A stretch of 64,000 nucleotides of DNA from Candidatus Methanohalarchaeum thermophilum (GCA_001914405.1 MSDW01000001.1:1116001-1180000); one strand, 5' to 3'; positions 8,229 to 16,741 are shown, numbered from the stretch's first letter. The notes: generated from the sequence alone by a model not told the origin. Program-made: numbers and translations.

Positions 8229-9053
8229 TTATTCTAGGTCATGGACCCAGTTTTCTCCTTCCACTAGAACTTCTTTCTTCCAAATAGGTACTTTACTCTT
8301 AACTAGATCTATAGCATCACTTAAACTTTTAAATAATTCTTCTCTGTGTTCAGAAGCTATTACAATGTAAACAATATCGTCCCCAACTTTTAATTTTCCT
8401 TTTTTGTGATGTATTCTAGCATCGACTATTCCATCTCTATTCTTTAGCTTGTTCTCTATCTGATTAATTTCATCCTCAGATTTTTCCTCAAATTTCTCAA
8501 AGAACAGGTATTCAACTTTTTTCTCCCCACGAAATCCTCTTACAATACCAGTAAAAGAACCAATAGCCCCAGCTTCTTTTATCTTATCACTGTCTTTAAT
8601 TTCTCTTATAATTTCTTGCAAACTAACCTTTCTCAAACTCTTTTCTTTAATTTTTGTTAAAACGGTTTCTTTTATCTCATCGAAATCAGGTTTTTTATCT
8701 AGTCTGTATATAATCTCACCATTACACTCCTCTTCCACATCACTACCTAAAACTATCTTTGGGTAACTTGATTTCTTGAATCCCTCTAGTATAACATAGT
8801 CTGTTTCTCCCTCTAACTCTTCTATAGATTCCTCAAGAGGAAAATCACTTTTTTTGATTTTAATAGACCTGTTTTTAGAAACTGCTACTACATTATTGGA
8901 TTCTCTTAGTAGCTTATCGGTGTCTTTTCCTTTCTTGTCAAATTCATGAACATGTTTTATCACCGAAACATTTCCCTCTAATGAATCCGAAATCTTCTTT
9001 ATCAAAGTAGTCTTACCAGAATTAGAGTATCCCACAACAGAAAAAATCTTCAT
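8229..9053 (-). CDS. moaE: MobB-MoaE fusion (molybdopterin synthase large subunit)
   Basis: A 274-aa fusion. Residues 1 to about 130 are a MobB-type P-loop GTPase (MKIFSVVGYSNSGKTTLIKK, then HVHEFDKKGKDTDK). Residues about 140-274 are MoaE: GAIGSFTGIVRGFRGEKKVE, ARIHHKKGKLKVGDDIVYIV, and the catalytic segment SKVPIWKKEVL with its paired lysines. MoaE transfers two sulfurs from MoaD thiocarboxylate to make molybdopterin. MobB-MoaE fusions are known in euryarchaea. It ends 90 nt before the A2 element. Confidence 0.92.
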   Translation of the reverse strand: MKIFSVVGYSNSGKTTLIKKISDSLEGNVSVIKHVHEFDKKGKDTDKLLRESNNVVAVSKNRSIKIKKSDFPLEESIEELEGETDYVILEGFKKSSYPKIVLGSDVEEECNGEIIYRLDKKPDFDEIKETVLTKIKEKSLRKVSLQEIIREIKDSDKIKEAGAIGSFTGIVRGFRGEKKVEYLFFEKFEEKSEDEINQIENKLKNRDGIVDARIHHKKGKLKVGDDIVYIVIASEHREELFKSLSDAIDLVKSKVPIWKKEVLVEGENWVHDLE

Positions 9054-9147
9054 TTTATATTACCTCAAGGAGACCCTTTTCCTAATGTCTTTATTTATAT
9101 ACTGGATAGTTGACTCATATTCTACCAATAGGTTATGTGAAATATGT

Positions 9148-9209
9148 ATCTTAGTGGTTGAGAAGACCACTCTCTCCAAGATCTCTAATCTAGGTAGGGA
9201 TCACTTCAC
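9148..9209 (+). mobile_element. about 60-nt mini-element overlapping the end of the DUF1786 gene
   Basis: The copy reads ATCTTAGTGGTTGAGAAGAC, a hairpin, then GGTAGGGATCACTTCAC. Its right end covers the last codons and the stop of the gene read on the other strand (SEVIPT then TAG), so the insertion supplies the C-terminus of that protein. Confidence 0.6.
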
Positions 9210-10209
9210 TTGCTCTACACAAACCAAAAGCACCGGTCATCATAACATCACCAAGAGGCCTAGCAGTTCTATATCCAATTTCTCTAGGAACTAAGTTCCT
9301 ATTAGGTCCAGTAACAACGATCTCAGACGGATCCAAAGAATCCTTTACATAAGCTCCGTGACCTCCATCTTCGAAGACCTCTTCATTAGTAAGTTCACCA
9401 TCTATCAATTTATTCAAGTACATTTTGATTTTGTCTCTAGATAACATACGAGTATGATGCTCAAACAAACCAACTATCTCTTCCCCGTCAACAGAGGCAG
9501 CCATAAAGTGACCGTTTCCAGAATCAACTATCACTCTTTTATCCTCTTCGATACAACCCAAAACTGAGGCCAACTTTGAGTCCATAACTAAGGGATCATA
9601 ACCATTCTCTTTTAGGAACTCAATCACGCTATCTATTCTACTAAATCTACCAGTTTTTTCTTCAAAAATTAAATCACTAAATCCTCTATTTGATTCAATA
9701 GCTTCTTTAAAATAATCGAACCTAAACTTCCGATCCGAAACACCCTTCGGCGAAACACCATGATCCTGAACAGCAACTCCAACTCTACTAGGAAAATCAA
9801 CTTCAATAGAACTAAGCAGTTCCTTAACATCAGGTAAACTATATAAATCACCTAAAGACAAACTTCTAATATCTCTACAATTTTTATCTTTAGAGACTTC
9901 ACTATCCTTACTCTCTTTTAAAATAATTCCTTTATCCTCTACCTTGTCCAAGTCATCTGAAATGGTTCTAGCCGATCTTTCGGTCATGTAAACAGAATTC
10001 CTCTCAGCATGATCTACAATAGATTTAGAGAGAGGCCCTCCTCCCATCGTATAACCATCTATAAATAGATCACCTTTAATAGCTTCAACCCTTTTTTTAA
10101 GTAATTTAATCGGAGAGGGAAGAACAAACTTGTTGAATCCACCATCGACCTCAGGCTTCAAGATATCCTGCGTACCTAAACCAATATCAAATGCTATCAT
10201 TTCTTTCAA
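9190..10209 (-). CDS. DUF1786 family protein (ASKHA-like ATPase fold)
   Basis: About 339 aa. The family hallmark is at the very start (IAFDIGLGTQDILKP, a phosphate-1-like loop), with a second motif MDSKLASVLGCIEEDKRVIV then DSGNGHFMAASVDGEE, a phosphate-2-like loop. DUF1786 proteins occur in archaea and are often mislabelled pyruvate formate-lyase activating; their role is unknown. Start: a TTG at 10209 is seven bases from GGAGAG, while an ATG at 10200 matches the usual family start. It overlaps the Tfx-like gene, so the two are co-transcribed. The last six residues come from a mini-element. Confidence 0.8.
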   Translation of the reverse strand: MKEMIAFDIGLGTQDILKPEVDGGFNKFVLPSPIKLLKKRVEAIKGDLFIDGYTMGGGPLSKSIVDHAERNSVYMTERSARTISDDLDKVEDKGIILKESKDSEVSKDKNCRDIRSLSLGDLYSLPDVKELLSSIEVDFPSRVGVAVQDHGVSPKGVSDRKFRFDYFKEAIESNRGFSDLIFEEKTGRFSRIDSVIEFLKENGYDPLVMDSKLASVLGCIEEDKRVIVDSGNGHFMAASVDGEEIVGLFEHHTRMLSRDKIKMYLNKLIDGELTNEEVFEDGGHGAYVKDSLDPSEIVVTGPNRNLVPREIGYRTARPLGDVMMTGAFGLCRASEVIPT

Positions 10210-10606
10210 TTATGATCTCTCCATCTTTAGTTACATATATCCTGAAAGACTTTTTAACCATCCGATGATCCAAAAAATCATTAGCTTTTTCCTCTATCTC
10301 TTCAATTAATTCAATAGTCGCTAAATCAACTTTTATATCCTCAATATTCGCCTTTTCATAAACCCTTTCTGGAACATCTAATATATCAGTATCCTCTTCT
10401 ACTCCAACTTCAACAGGAGCACTTATACTTTTCCACTCCTTCAAAGTCTCCTTAGACTTCAAAATATTCTTCCTAGCCCTCTTCTCAATTAAACTAACAT
10501 TAGACCTAGAAGTCCCTAAAATCTCACTAACTTCCTCCTGAGTCTTACCTTCATCCCTCAACTTCAAGACCTTCTTCTGTCTCCCAGTCAAAAAAGAATC
10601 AACCAT
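10187..10606 (-). CDS. Tfx-like HTH transcriptional regulator
   Basis: A 139-aa DNA-binding protein. Residues 1-45 form a LuxR/sigma-4-like helix-turn-helix (FLTGRQKKVLKLRDEGKTQE, then SEILGTSRSNVSLIEKRARK), and a C-terminal domain follows (IRVDL-like strand, FRIYVTKDGEIIIER). This architecture and length are those of Tfx, described in Methanothermobacter as binding DNA downstream of the molybdenum formylmethanofuran dehydrogenase promoter. The location among molybdopterin genes fits a metal-related role by inference. The upstream frame extension (18 codons) is spacer. Confidence 0.85.
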   Translation of the reverse strand: MVDSFLTGRQKKVLKLRDEGKTQEEVSEILGTSRSNVSLIEKRARKNILKSKETLKEWKSISAPVEVGVEEDTDILDVPERVYEKANIEDIKVDLATIELIEEIEEKANDFLDHRMVKKSFRIYVTKDGEIIIERNDSI

Positions 10607-10660
10607 AACCAAAAAATAATAGCAGCCCAATAATATAAATAACTTAACTCCTAATACCAA

Positions 10661-10685
10661 CCTAACCTAACCTAACCTAACCTAA
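10661..10685 (+). repeat. (CCTAA)5 tandem repeat
   Basis: Five perfect copies of CCTAA, 55 nt upstream of the Tfx-like ATG. The surroundings are A/C-rich spacer. It looks like slippage rather than a chromosome end. Confidence 0.85.
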
Positions 10686-11049
10686 TCCAATTCAGTTCGA
10701 TCCAATCAAACCTAAGCTCAAATCAAATAAACAAATCAACCAACTACCACCAAAAAAAAAGAAAAAACAAGCTCCCAATAAACTCCTAATAAACTAAACT
10801 AAGAAACCCATATATAAAAAAAGACATAAAATAAGCTTAACAGAAAAATATACTTACTTAAAAAATTAGCATACTCACTTAAAGAAATTAACCATTTTCG
10901 TTTATCAGTATGTATATCTTAGATAATTAAAAACTCTTTTCTCTTAAATTTTTATTTAAGTCTATTAGTCTGGTTTTTTTATAAAGTGGGGACTTTATAA
11001 AATAGAGAAATGGGTTGATCTCTGTGTCTTTGGATTTGTATCTGTGGTT

Positions 11050-11101
11050 GATCCCGTCTCTTGTGGCACAACCTCACACCTGTAGAGAGGGGATCCCCTC
11101 T
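11050..11101 (+). other. strong hairpin with an alternative pairing, upstream of the HNH gene
   Basis: A GC-rich island in an AT-rich spacer. GATCCCGTCTCT (11050-11061) can pair with AGAGAGGGGATC (11084-11095), with TTGTGGCACAA as an inner hairpin. The 3' arm also lies in a perfect 16-nt palindrome AGAGGGGATCCCCTCT (11086-11101). The two helices exclude each other. No T-run follows, so it is not a simple terminator. It sits about 80 nt before the HNH gene start. Confidence 0.5.
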
Positions 11102-11179
11102 TTGCTGTGATCTGTAAGTAATTATTTGCGAAAATTTTTTGTTTTGTTTTTAAATAAATTCAAAAGAAGAGGTTACAGA

Positions 11180-11677
11180 ATGGAGGAAGATGGGCAGAAA
11201 CTCCCTCCAGCAGGGATATTTGTAGTTTTGATTATTGTAGCTTTTGCTTTATTTACTATTCCTAACTCTAGCCCCCTACTTAGGTTTATAGGATTTTTAG
11301 CGTTAGTAGGAGCTTTAGGAGTTTCAGGGTACGCTTTTTTCCTAGCTAAGTCAGAAGGAACAAAAGACACAGTAAATTGGCTGACTACCATTAAAGAAAG
11401 CGACAAAGGATACTCAAGATCTAGAACTCCTAAAAAATTAAAGGAATGGATTAAGGAGAGAAGAGCAAACGGCAAATGCGAATACTGCGGCCAAAGCAAC
11501 TACACCCTTGAAGCTCACCATATTCTACCTAAGTCCGAAGACGGAGCAGACGACCCAAGAAACCTGATTGCTCTATGCCCTAACTGCCATAGCAGAGCCG
11601 ATAGAGGTGAAATACCTAAGAGTGAGTTAATGAAAATAGTAGAAAACAAAAAGGAGGAAAAACCAAAATGGGAGTAG
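11180..11677 (+). CDS. membrane-anchored HNH endonuclease domain protein
   Basis: About 165 aa from the ATG that follows AGAGGTTACAG. Two adjacent membrane helices occupy about residues 9-50 (PAGIFVVLIIVAFALFTIPN, then LLRFIGFLALVGALGVSGYA). After a basic linker comes an HNH nuclease: CEYCG, LEAHHILPKSEDGADDPRNL, ALCPNCHSRADRG, with the four zinc cysteines and the AHH catalytic pair intact. The nuclease would face the cytoplasm or outside depending on topology. It overlaps the next gene by 10 nt. HNH proteins of this form are common in archaea but a two-helix anchor is less usual. Confidence 0.85.
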   Translation: MEEDGQKLPPAGIFVVLIIVAFALFTIPNSSPLLRFIGFLALVGALGVSGYAFFLAKSEGTKDTVNWLTTIKESDKGYSRSRTPKKLKEWIKERRANGKCEYCGQSNYTLEAHHILPKSEDGADDPRNLIALCPNCHSRADRGEIPKSELMKIVENKKEEKPKWE

Positions 11678-11910
11678 TAAGAAGAATAAATGAATGGACA
11701 TTAGAAAAAATAGAAGAAGGAAAATACGCAATAAAAAAGAGAAAAGAAAAGAAAGCAGAAATAATAACAAACGACTACATACCACCTAACAACCCATTAA
11801 ACACACTCAACCCAATGATCGATAGAATAGAAGTAAACAATTTTAGTGAAGCCGAAAAAGAATTCAAAAAATACGCAAAAAACTACGACCAAAACCCACT
11901 AAAATTTTAA
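11668..11910 (+). CDS. small hypothetical protein coupled to the HNH gene
   Basis: 80 aa, basic N-terminal half (INEWTLEKIEEGKYAIKKRK) and an acidic helix near the end (NNFSEAEKEFKKYAKNYDQN). Its AAGGAGGAAAAACC Shine-Dalgarno lies inside the end of the HNH gene, so translation is coupled. No family recognised. It could be a partner or inhibitor of the nuclease, by position only. Confidence 0.6.
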   Translation: MGVVRRINEWTLEKIEEGKYAIKKRKEKKAEIITNDYIPPNNPLNTLNPMIDRIEVNNFSEAEKEFKKYAKNYDQNPLKF

Positions 11911-12051
11911 AAACCCCTAATCACCCAATATACAATTTCTTAAAACCTTCGACTTCTTTAAAATACCCTACAATAATTTAGCTAACCGTAGCCTATTTTT
12001 GCCTTTTTACCGTTATATAAGGTTATTTAGGCTGGATCTAAAGACCTACAG

Positions 12052-13386
12052 CTACGAATTTCCCGTTTGTTGTTCTGTGGTAAAATTCCATGTAGGGCCT
12101 TCTGCTATATCTACACCATCATCTATTTCGACATACCAACTATATTTATTATCTTTATCCAGTTTTTTCCAGGTAACTGTTGTTCTACTATTATTACTTA
12201 CTCCCGTTTTTTCGGCAATCAAGCTATCATCTTCGGCATTATAGAAACTTACATTCATTGAATCTCCATCCGGATCAGAAACATTCACGCTAAGTGGTAT
12301 ATCCTTATTATTTCCTGATATTTTTACAGTTGATTCATTCTCTGGATCCGGATCAATTGGTTCATTTGGTGTTTGATTTTCTTCTTCGTTGCTTGATACT
12401 GTTATTGTTTTTTTGGTTGTGTCTGTTGCTCCATCATCATCTGTGACCTTGAGAGTTACTGTATATGTTCCTTTTCCATCGTAACTATGTGATGGGTTTT
12501 TAGCGGTTGAAGTTGCTCCATCTCCAAAGTCCCAGCTCCAACTAGCTATTGAACCATCTGGGTCATTTGATTGGTCAGTGAAATCAATTGTTTTATCAGT
12601 GGATGGATTTTTTGGTGAGTAATCGTAGTCAGCTGAAGGATTTGAATTTGTTTCTTTCGTTGTTGTTGTGAAGGTCCATGTGTTTGATTTATTGGTTTTT
12701 TGTCCGTCATCTGCTACTGCATACCAACTATATGTTTTTCCTTGTTGTAGGTTTAGATTGGATGTTATGGCTTTTGAACCTGTGTCCACATTATTAACTG
12801 ATTCAATTAATGTATTGTTACTCCAGTAGAAGCTAGTGTTTATTTTATCGTTGTTTGGGTCGGTTACCTTTACAGCTAAGTCTGTATTAGTCGAAACATC
12901 TGTTTCTTTGTGGCTTGGGATTGGGTTTGTTGTTTTTGGTGGTTGGTTTTGGTGGTATTTGAATTTGTTGTTGGTGGCTTTGAGTATTGTGTTTGAGCTG
13001 TCTTCGACGATTATTATTTGTCCTGTTTCTGTGGAGTTGGTTACTTTGACTTTTAGTGTTTCTCCTGGATCCAGGTCTTGGTTATTTCCTGATACTGTTA
13101 ATGTAGCGTTCTCGTTCAATTTTGAGTTTTGACAGTACAATATGAGGTTACTAGAAACATCAGCAATCGAATCCCCAGTCACATGCTCGACATAAAATAT
13201 GTTATCCCTGTCATCAACACCTCTAATTGATAATTCAACTAATGGCGAGCTATTAGGTTCTTGAATCACTTCAAATACAAAACCAGCAACTATCGTTGCC
13301 ATAATAACAGTAATAGCAACTAACAAAACAACACCAATAACAGGCGACACACCATCCCTATCCCCAAAAAAATCACTAAACCCCAA
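12052..13386 (-). CDS. type IV pilin-like protein with PKD and fibronectin-like repeats
   Basis: About 444 aa. The head is an archaeal type IV pilin signal: GDRDGVSPVIGVVLLVAITV, cleaved after the Gly by a prepilin peptidase. A first beta domain follows, then a cadherin/Ig-like repeat (PSHKETDVSTNTDLAVKVTD), a clear PKD domain (DFTDQSNDPDGSIASWSWDF then GDGATSTAKNPSHSYDGKGT), and a second cadherin-like repeat to the end. It is probably a surface adhesin anchored in a pilus. The start is uncertain: a TTG at 13386 gives a 12-residue leader like its paralogues; the open frame upstream is GT-rich spacer. The coding strand switches from G/T-rich to A/C-rich near 13135. Confidence 0.8.
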   Translation of the reverse strand: MGFSDFFGDRDGVSPVIGVVLLVAITVIMATIVAGFVFEVIQEPNSSPLVELSIRGVDDRDNIFYVEHVTGDSIADVSSNLILYCQNSKLNENATLTVSGNNQDLDPGETLKVKVTNSTETGQIIIVEDSSNTILKATNNKFKYHQNQPPKTTNPIPSHKETDVSTNTDLAVKVTDPNNDKINTSFYWSNNTLIESVNNVDTGSKAITSNLNLQQGKTYSWYAVADDGQKTNKSNTWTFTTTTKETNSNPSADYDYSPKNPSTDKTIDFTDQSNDPDGSIASWSWDFGDGATSTAKNPSHSYDGKGTYTVTLKVTDDDGATDTTKKTITVSSNEEENQTPNEPIDPDPENESTVKISGNNKDIPLSVNVSDPDGDSMNVSFYNAEDDSLIAEKTGVSNNSRTTVTWKKLDKDNKYSWYVEIDDGVDIAEGPTWNFTTEQQTGNS

Positions 13387-13924
13387 ACCAAACCACCCCA
13401 CAAAAACAAACCAATAAACAAAATAGGAATACCCCCAAAGAAACAAAAACCCATCCCACAAAAAACCCACAAAACAACCGCAAAACAAAAAAATCAGCCA
13501 ACAAATCCCAAAAAAATACAGATAAACCAACCACAAAACACCAAAAACAAGACAAAACAAAAAACCATAAAACCCTTAACCAATACAATAGCACCAACCA
13601 ACCAAAGTTAACCAAAAGTTAACAGAAACCAATTTAATTTAATTTAATACTTAACTCTACAATAAATTAGACCCAAATACAATTAAAATAGAAAACAAAA
13701 ACCATTTTTACATAGAAAACCACCCCACCCAACAGATCAAATTAAAAGACGCAAATAACCTATGCCACATAAATCAACTAAGAAGAATCGAATCAGAACC
13801 AAAACCAGAAACACCAGCAGAATGAAGCAATTGAAATTACCAGAATAACTCCAACCCCCTCAAAAAATGTGGAAAAAATTGAATTAAAGACACTATTATT
13901 TATTACTAATTTGCCAGACAAACA
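13387..13924. other. spacer, A/C-rich on the plus strand
   Basis: The first 230 nt are almost only A and C on the plus strand and give Phe/Trp-rich nonsense on the minus strand. The rest is AT-rich, with a short AATTT tandem near 13632. No gene is supported. Confidence 0.6.
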
Positions 13925-14161
13925 TTAACGGTTATTTGAATAAAAGTCTTCTTCTCTAAGTCTTCCAGCAACCTTAGGTGCAAAATGTTTTTTAATCCAA
14001 GGAAAACCCTTTCTTAACTTTAGAAAGCAAAATCTTTGATATTCTTCTTCAAATATCTTCCCAAAGACTCTATTATCTTCTCCTGAATCTGGTATTTCTT
14101 CATCCGATAAAACTAATTTAACAATTTCAGTAGAACTAAATTCTCTAATTTCATCATCCAT
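13925..14161 (-). CDS. hypothetical protein (78 aa)
   Basis: An acidic N-terminal half (EIVKLVLSDEEIPDSGEDNR) and a basic, aromatic C-terminal half (FCFLKLRKGFPWIKKHFAPK). The composition looks like a folded soluble protein and codon use is balanced, unlike spacer frames. No family is recognised. No Shine-Dalgarno is visible, and a TATATT motif lies about 25 nt upstream, so the message may be leaderless. Confidence 0.5.
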   Translation of the reverse strand: MDDEIREFSSTEIVKLVLSDEEIPDSGEDNRVFGKIFEEEYQRFCFLKLRKGFPWIKKHFAPKVAGRLREEDFYSNNR

Positions 14162-14261
14162 TGTATTTCAGTATATTCAACTAAATCAAATATACTTTTC
14201 CAAAAATCAAGACAGTTAATCTTTTACGAAAACCTCCAATTATTCCTGAAAATATCATTAA

Positions 14262-14474
14262 CCCTGCAGCAAGTCGTTTTCTTTTTATAGTGGTTCTACT
14301 GATTTGGCTTACAATGAACATGATTTGATTTCTCAGAAAACCTTTGAAAGAATAAAAACCATAAATAAGTTAAGGAGGTTTGGAAATCACCATAAAACAG
14401 GAAAAACCCTAAAGGAGGACGCTATTTTTGTATTAAACACAATAGACCAGACCTTAAAAGAACTTTTCTTATGA
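14262..14474 (+). pseudogene. remnant of a DUF4145/HEPN-like gene
   Basis: A 70-codon open frame without a start codon. It reads SGSTDLAYNEHDLISQKTFE, then NKLRRFGNHHKTGKTLKEDA and NTIDQTLKELFL before the stop. The FGNHHKTG...KEDA...L pattern resembles the C-terminal helix pair of DUF4145/HEPN proteins (GN.aaHG...eeA). The N-terminal part is missing and a stop precedes it in frame. The family match is by eye and weak. Confidence 0.35.
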
Positions 14475-14621
14475 AGTGTTCTAAACTAATTTTTTCCTAA
14501 ATTATACAAAGTTTGTTTTTATACCTTTGATTTGTGTTAAAAATGAAGTACAATGAACTTGCTAAAAGGGTTTCTGAAAAAGAAGAAGACATTGGCTTAA
14601 TTGATTGTTGAAGCAATAAGG

Positions 14622-14798
14622 TTAATTTTGTTGAAAAATTCCTCTGACTATTTGAATTGCTCCACCTATTATAAACAATGTTCCTAGTAAAACAGATATA
14701 GCTGTAAATTCTGGCATGATTTCAGGTAAAGCTATGAAAAACATAATTGCTGAAACTAATATAACCACAATTCCTTCTCCTATTTTACCTAAAAGCAT
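14622..14798 (-). CDS. small two-helix membrane protein (58 aa)
   Basis: The frame reads MLLGKIGEGIVVILVSAIMF and FIALPEIMPEFTAISVLLGT, then LFIIGGAIQIVRGIFQQN and a stop. Two membrane helices flank a short acidic loop. The length and layout resemble small archaeal membrane proteins of unknown role. Codon use is typical of the window, and a mostly AT leader precedes it. Confidence 0.6.
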   Translation of the reverse strand: MLLGKIGEGIVVILVSAIMFFIALPEIMPEFTAISVLLGTLFIIGGAIQIVRGIFQQN

Positions 14799-15026
14799 TT
14801 GGTAATTAATTTGTTAATTCTTTTAGTTTTTTTTGATTTGGTTAGAGGTCTTTGTAGGAATCTATTAGGGAATCTGTTTATAAAAATGCTTCTAAAACTA
14901 ATAAACTTTAGATATATATCCTTTGATCGAAATAACCAATTAAACACAATATAATCCTAGGAACAGCGTTCCGGAGTTAACCTTATTAAACACCTTTTCC
15001 ATAATAATGAATTGAGGAATATAGTT

Positions 15027-15983
15027 ATGAAGAAGACAATATTGGCAGCAGCAGCCCTCTCAACAATACTAGTTCTAGCACTAGGAGCAGGAGTTGCAAC
15101 AGCAAAACCAAGTCATGCAGGTCAACCAGCCGAAGCCAGCGATAGCAGTGTCGTCCATGTTACGGAAGGAGAAAGCATACAAGAAGCAATCGATGATGCT
15201 CGAGATGGAGCAACAATCTTCGTGCACGAAGGAACTTACGAAGAACTACTCACAATCGATGGCAAAGACATTAAGTTAGTAGCTGTTGGTGATGTAGTTA
15301 TTAAAAATCCATCTCCAGACCAAACTATCTTAAACAGAAGAGATACTGTGATGGTTTCAAACTCTGAATGCACAATTAAGGGCTTCACAATAGATGTAAA
15401 CAATGGATTTGGTGGTATTTACGCCTTCGGCGGCCCCTCTTATGGAACTGGGGAAGTTGAATTAACAGTAAGAGACTGTAAAGTAATGAATTACGATAGA
15501 AATGGTATAACAGCTAATGGAGAACTAGCTACAGGTCACTTTTTAAATAACAATATGTTTATCGGAGAGATGGACTCCAACTGGGCAAACAATGGTATAC
15601 AAATAGGTTGGGGAGCTACTGGAATTATCAAAGGCAACACTATTAAGACCAATTACTGGATAGGAGAAGAATGGACTGCCACCGGTATATTGATCTTTGA
15701 TGCTAAAAATGTCAAAGTAATCGGTAACACAGTAAAAGACTGTGAAACCGGAATCGGTGTATTAGGCGTAAACAACAAGGTAGTCAACAATGAACTAATA
15801 TCAGAACTTGAAAAAGAAACATCCGGCATAGTGGTATGGGACACTGAGCCCTATCTTGATTGGGGATTAACTTACAAAGAATGCAAGAACAACAAGGTAA
15901 TTCATAATACCTTTGACGGCTATGACACCAAAATAGTAGATTTAGGCGAAGATAGCAAAGTCCACGCAAATGTCCTCAAATAA
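15027..15983 (+). CDS. secreted right-handed beta-helix protein (pectate-lyase/NosD-like fold)
   Basis: 318 aa. A Sec signal peptide (MKKTILAAAALSTILVLALG then AGVATA) is followed by a strand HVTEGESIQEAIDDARDGAT, the usual opening of NosD/pectin-lyase-fold proteins, and then by repeated coils (IKGNTIKT, VIGNTVKDC, KVVNNELIS, KVIHNTFDGY). It probably acts outside the cell as a carbohydrate-binding or lyase-like protein or a surface component; no catalytic residues can be assigned. The ATG follows TGAGG by about nine bases; a TTG at 15012 is too close to it. Unlike its neighbours the gene is not G/T-rich at its 5' end. Confidence 0.8.
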   Translation: MKKTILAAAALSTILVLALGAGVATAKPSHAGQPAEASDSSVVHVTEGESIQEAIDDARDGATIFVHEGTYEELLTIDGKDIKLVAVGDVVIKNPSPDQTILNRRDTVMVSNSECTIKGFTIDVNNGFGGIYAFGGPSYGTGEVELTVRDCKVMNYDRNGITANGELATGHFLNNNMFIGEMDSNWANNGIQIGWGATGIIKGNTIKTNYWIGEEWTATGILIFDAKNVKVIGNTVKDCETGIGVLGVNNKVVNNELISELEKETSGIVVWDTEPYLDWGLTYKECKNNKVIHNTFDGYDTKIVDLGEDSKVHANVLK

Positions 15984-15990
15984 ATAAAAC

Positions 15991-16020
15991 TTTTTTTTTC
16001 CTCTTTCTTTTTTTATTTCT
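15991..16020 (+). terminator. T-rich archaeal terminator
   Basis: Runs of nine, three and seven T separated by short C-containing breaks begin eight bases after the beta-helix gene stop. Archaeal RNA polymerase terminates at such T-tracts without a hairpin. Confidence 0.65.
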
Positions 16021-16516
16021 CTTCTTCAGAGCCAAACTATTTATAATCGAGGCAAAAGACCTATGGCCTGATTCTAAAGATTACCGAAGAACAGAGAGAA
16101 GGAAAATACAGAAAATTAGAAAAATAAATTTCCATATAGAAGAAAAGGTAAGATAAAAAAAGTTTTAATTGCACTATAGAAGTATTGGAACTTGTTATAT
16201 TATTTAAAATTTACCCCAAGACCTTCGCTCACGACACATAGCTACAAGGTATTCTTACCTACATAACATAGCTACGTGTGATGGGTATTCGTTTGTCTTT
16301 TTACTAAAAAAAATGAATAAAAAATAAAGAAAGCGAGTGTATGTGTATAGGTGTGGGTGTTTGGTTAGATCATTTCAAGGTGCTTTTTGTTTGGGGTTTA
16401 TAAGTGAAAGGGTGTGTATAGCTGTATCATTTCTCGTTTGAGCTGAAATGTATACATTTAAGTACAAATTTGGTAGGAATTTGGTAGGAATGTGTATTAT
16501 GTCATTATTGGTAGGC
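16021..16516. other. spacer with no supported gene
   Basis: AT-rich. It contains an imperfect direct repeat ACACATAGCTAC near 16237 and AACATAGCTAC near 16267, and a repeated TTTGGTAGGAA near 16469 and 16480. Frames have spacer-like composition. Confidence 0.5.
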
Positions 16517-16726
16517 TTACTCGAGTTTTGCTCTGATTTCTTCGTGCAGTAACTCGGTTTCAAATGCCTCCTGATCCAGTTTGTCTATCCTTTCTTCAAG
16601 TTCATTTTTTACCAGTGACACTACTTCGTCAATAATTTTCTTCAGGAATTGGATCAGCGGCGAAAACAGAAAGAGGTAGCCGAAGTCTGTGGAGTAACCA
16701 ATGCTACCATTAGGAATATAAGGCAA
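16517..16726 (-). CDS. possible small coiled-coil protein overlapping a TFB remnant
   Basis: The C-terminal 40 residues read IIDEVVSLVKNELEERIDKL then DQEAFETELLHEEIRAKLE, a regular amphipathic helix. The N-terminal 25 residues are the antisense of the TFB fragment on the other strand and are unlikely to be native. This may be a truncated gene whose 5' end was replaced. Confidence 0.35.
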   Translation of the reverse strand: MPYIPNGSIGYSTDFGYLFLFSPLIQFLKKIIDEVVSLVKNELEERIDKLDQEAFETELLHEEIRAKLE

Positions 16727-16741
16727 AAACTGAATAACTAA
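16646..16741 (+). pseudogene. C-terminal fragment of transcription factor B (TFB)
   Basis: The open stretch LDQRRKQKEVAEVCGVTNAT then IRNIRQKLNN and a stop matches the last helix-turn-helix of archaeal TFIIB homologues (RRTQKEVAEVAGVTEVTIRN). Only about 31 codons remain and nothing TFB-like lies upstream, so it is a fragment left by deletion or rearrangement. Confidence 0.7.

Noticed and set aside
10661-10685. Telomere-like CCTAA repeat as a chromosome end
   Set aside because: It is only five units long, internal, and lies in an A/C-rich spacer.
14543-14611. 22-codon frame MKYNELAKRVSEKEEDIGLI
   Set aside because: Too short and without context; perhaps a truncated gene start, but not supportable.
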